Source of the DNA: Rhynchopus sp. YZ270_cl-10
Lineage: Eukaryota; Euglenozoa; Diplonemea; Diplonemida; Diplonemidae
NCBI GenBank assembly: GCA_964035575.1
Contig: OZ037929.1
Coordinates: 496,001-560,000 of the forward strand
Direction of reading: 5' to 3'
DNA length: 64,000 bases
Shown: in pieces, positions 63,201 through 64,000 of the stretch
Layout: every line of letters begins with the position of its first letter
Numbering within the stretch: the stretch's first letter is position 1
The notes under the pieces: generated by a model
What the model saw: the letters and a program-made list of their open reading frames with translations, nothing else
What the model was told of the DNA's origin: nothing
Database searches by the model: none
Made by a program: the position numbers and the translations under genes

Positions 63201-64000
63201 TCAGGTACGTGTCGTTTGAGCCCCGTGCAATGCGTGCAGCCTGCTCCTCCAACAACACTGATGCCAAGGCGTTGATCTCCACCGGTGGGATGTCGTGCAA
63301 AGTGAACGAACGGGTGAGGGTCTTGTAACCAGACAGAGACGTGGACCCGACAAGCTTCTCACTGCCGTGTGCAGTTGCAGAAATAACAGTGGCAGCAATT
63401 CTGTCGAAGATGACAACCTCAATCTGCGACTGTCCCTTCAAGGCAGACTGCACCATCGTGCTCACACCTGCCATGGGGAACTCTGCCGCCACCGTCCCGA
63501 GGTACTGCCTCGTCCTGCTGTACAGCGGTGTGTACACACCGAGGGGCTGACGAACGAAAATCAGCTCAGCTGGGTTCCATGTGTACGGCGTGGTCTGTGT
63601 GGTGATGTGCCACGTCATTGATGCCACAGCCTTTCCCTCTGTGAGCGCCATCGGGTTCCCGGGCCAGCCACCCAACCTCTCCATGGGACCAGCCCCAATT
63701 GGTGCGGCCTGTGCGGTGGGGATGTTGACACCGTTCTCCGGGTCGTAGAAGTAGCCAAGGTAGCCATAGAGACTGCCGTTGTTGGTGAGGGAGACATGCG
63801 GATTGGTGTCTGTTCTGAAGGCGTCGGGACGGTTGTCTGTGGAGATGTACGAGTCTGCGTAGAAGTAGCTGGTCGTCATCACCTTTGGCCGCCACTTTGT
63901 CCCATGCTCTGCTTTGATGCGGTGCAGAAGGTCGATGAAGGTTTTGTGGCGTGCCTCAAAGCTGTCCCACGTGCTGTCCAAGTCGAGGTAGAGACCAGTA
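60295..64000 (-). CDS. Second receptor adenylate cyclase, 5' part beyond the window
   Basis: The visible 3706 bases encode the last ~1235 residues of a protein nearly identical to the cyclase at 39604-45126, with a constant offset of 20691 bp and no net insertion or deletion. Cache-like region, LamG-like jellyroll, TM, active cyclase domain 1 (FTDIKSST, KTIGDAFM, RFDYFGN, NTVNKAARAES) and degenerate domain 2 are all present. Differences cluster in two spots: the linker between the cyclase domains (ENKPVSQRSYTASEASRSQN here, against MASLRSPTPDTASEASRAHK) and part of the Cache-like region (AAPIGAGPME against EACPRGAGPME). Similarity ends within a few bases of the stop codon, and the downstream DNA is unrelated. 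The frame is open at the right edge, so the start is outside. Confidence 0.9.
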   Translation of the reverse strand, partial: TGLYLDLDSTWDSFEARHKTFIDLLHRIKAEHGTKWRPKVMTTSYFYADSYISTDNRPDAFRTDTNPHVSLTNNGSLYGYLGYFYDPENGVNIPTAQAAPIGAGPMERLGGWPGNPMALTEGKAVASMTWHITTQTTPYTWNPAELIFVRQPLGVYTPLYSRTRQYLGTVAAEFPMAGVSTMVQSALKGQSQIEVVIFDRIAATVISATAHGSEKLVGSTSLSGYKTLTRSFTLHDIPPVEINALASVLLEEQAARIARGSNDTYLTSDYSGEFEQSQFYDRSKSFLALHLTAVQGADTASVSSPLNRHSILDQSGNMFRVKLDGANQRPVTEEGGRALINLDGATTLLVDQNLTTNIPEVKVLMNRNHPLFESVVEIGRDESNKAIECVAKMDPVTQQNFCILREPFTTASHTIAAEVWPAVHVAAADSTPRIFSDTRSGEAIVRFYANGALKVNVLEYGCVTAPLPTGLPARQWTSLAAVVDRERRLCSVYVNGTLHATGAITLLTTQQSRAEPYTVGQNFHGKLSYVSVYNITLTPNEVHGLHTNTGAFEREVPEKRWFVDVAAFERNNNMQEGISFSVAAMIPRQSIMREVDENNAETKEYLRIQETNTLRQLQQESVESVLIIVVIGLFAVILFLVFNEMLTRPFTSVAQVMADAAVMRICEVPKPTTPIAELNIMYESMNTMMNNLDSFRPFLPEALFENTAFDKSLDDTDIPGAKSGKAALVFTDIKSSTATWEACPEGMKEGLAVHNQVIRKLIFDHGGYEVKTIGDAFMIAFESPVAAVTFALAVHERLYGATWPVALLDVPQCAREAGAWHGLRLRIGVNYGDVEVTPNPISQRFDYFGNTVNKAARAESSTVAGTVGVTPDVFTCLDDSVLDTAVVVSLGNITMRGVSKPVELRALFPKTLKNRQTYVTNEMRSGQKPEENKPVSQRSYTASEASRSQNLPRAKAPKNELNIKALNEAGGRQRAGTIVRVEFRLEGGNMTTPSEQSLSRVNEVLSTVLSHLQATQGTVVAVLATSATIGWNVSRTCAPHIESSFRCVGHIQSEYGRFGGCSRQAGVDMFVGISSGNVLCGNISAGGQKFIAAIGGTVTLATLLAESAMDMGVFALHASVLPLGSPALAVLDIKHSLRPVDEWTIASPAIISSTSHPTDSTQLTRVRVYEVGAHRYTDDPEWGWSDEYWDAYAKGDAAGIETAAPNDTVLKGVVTRLHTNKALRAPLNSFLLSA

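Overview
The window reads as nuclear DNA of a unicellular eukaryote whose lineage I cannot name. The evidence is short spliceosomal introns with a GTATG-type donor and a (C/T)AG acceptor, a split ribosomal protein eL14 gene, RAD51, trypanosome-like receptor adenylate cyclases, pieces of large-subunit rRNA, and long poly-A/poly-T tracts between GC-richer coding regions. There is no sign of operons, Shine-Dalgarno sites or CRISPR arrays.

Layout. From about 2 to 45.1 kb every protein gene I accept lies on the minus strand: a TMEM39-like membrane protein, a trehalose-6-phosphate synthase/phosphatase-like fusion (4 exons), a cysteine-rich membrane protein, an EF-hand-like protein, a PAXX-like end-joining protein, a small NTF2/SnoaL-like protein, a hypothetical protein, an EGF-bearing type I membrane protein, eL14 (4 exons), an 1105-residue protein with a degenerate cyclase domain, a small membrane protein (3 or more exons), RAD51, and a receptor adenylate cyclase of 1840 residues. 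A second, nearly identical cyclase gene fills 60.3 kb to the right edge and is cut by the window. The only plus-strand genes are a pair at 53.4-57.3 kb, each preceded by a perfect long palindrome and encoding unfamiliar nuclear-looking proteins. They look like the cargo of one or two mobile elements.

The non-coding DNA is rich in repeats. Several MITE-like elements with terminal inverted repeats, a 1.2 kb foldback element, an 833-bp satellite of a 9-bp unit, palindromic GTCCGAC arrays and scattered LSU rRNA pieces are present. The most unusual signal is a set of short modules found in introns and intergenic DNA across 1-60 kb. All copies I found point the same way, and they concatenate in different orders. 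Three module families (F1, F2, F5) share the core CACGAGAGG (read on the minus strand). In F1 and F5 this core is enclosed by stems that differ in sequence between copies but still pair, which suggests a structured RNA with a GAGA tetraloop. Two more families (F3, F4) carry tRNA-like box motifs.

Functionally the genes are a mixed housekeeping and signalling set: DNA repair (RAD51, PAXX-like), translation (eL14), sugar signalling (TPS/TPP-like), cAMP signalling (two receptor cyclases and one cyclase-like protein), and surface proteins. Nothing suggests that neighbours act in one pathway.
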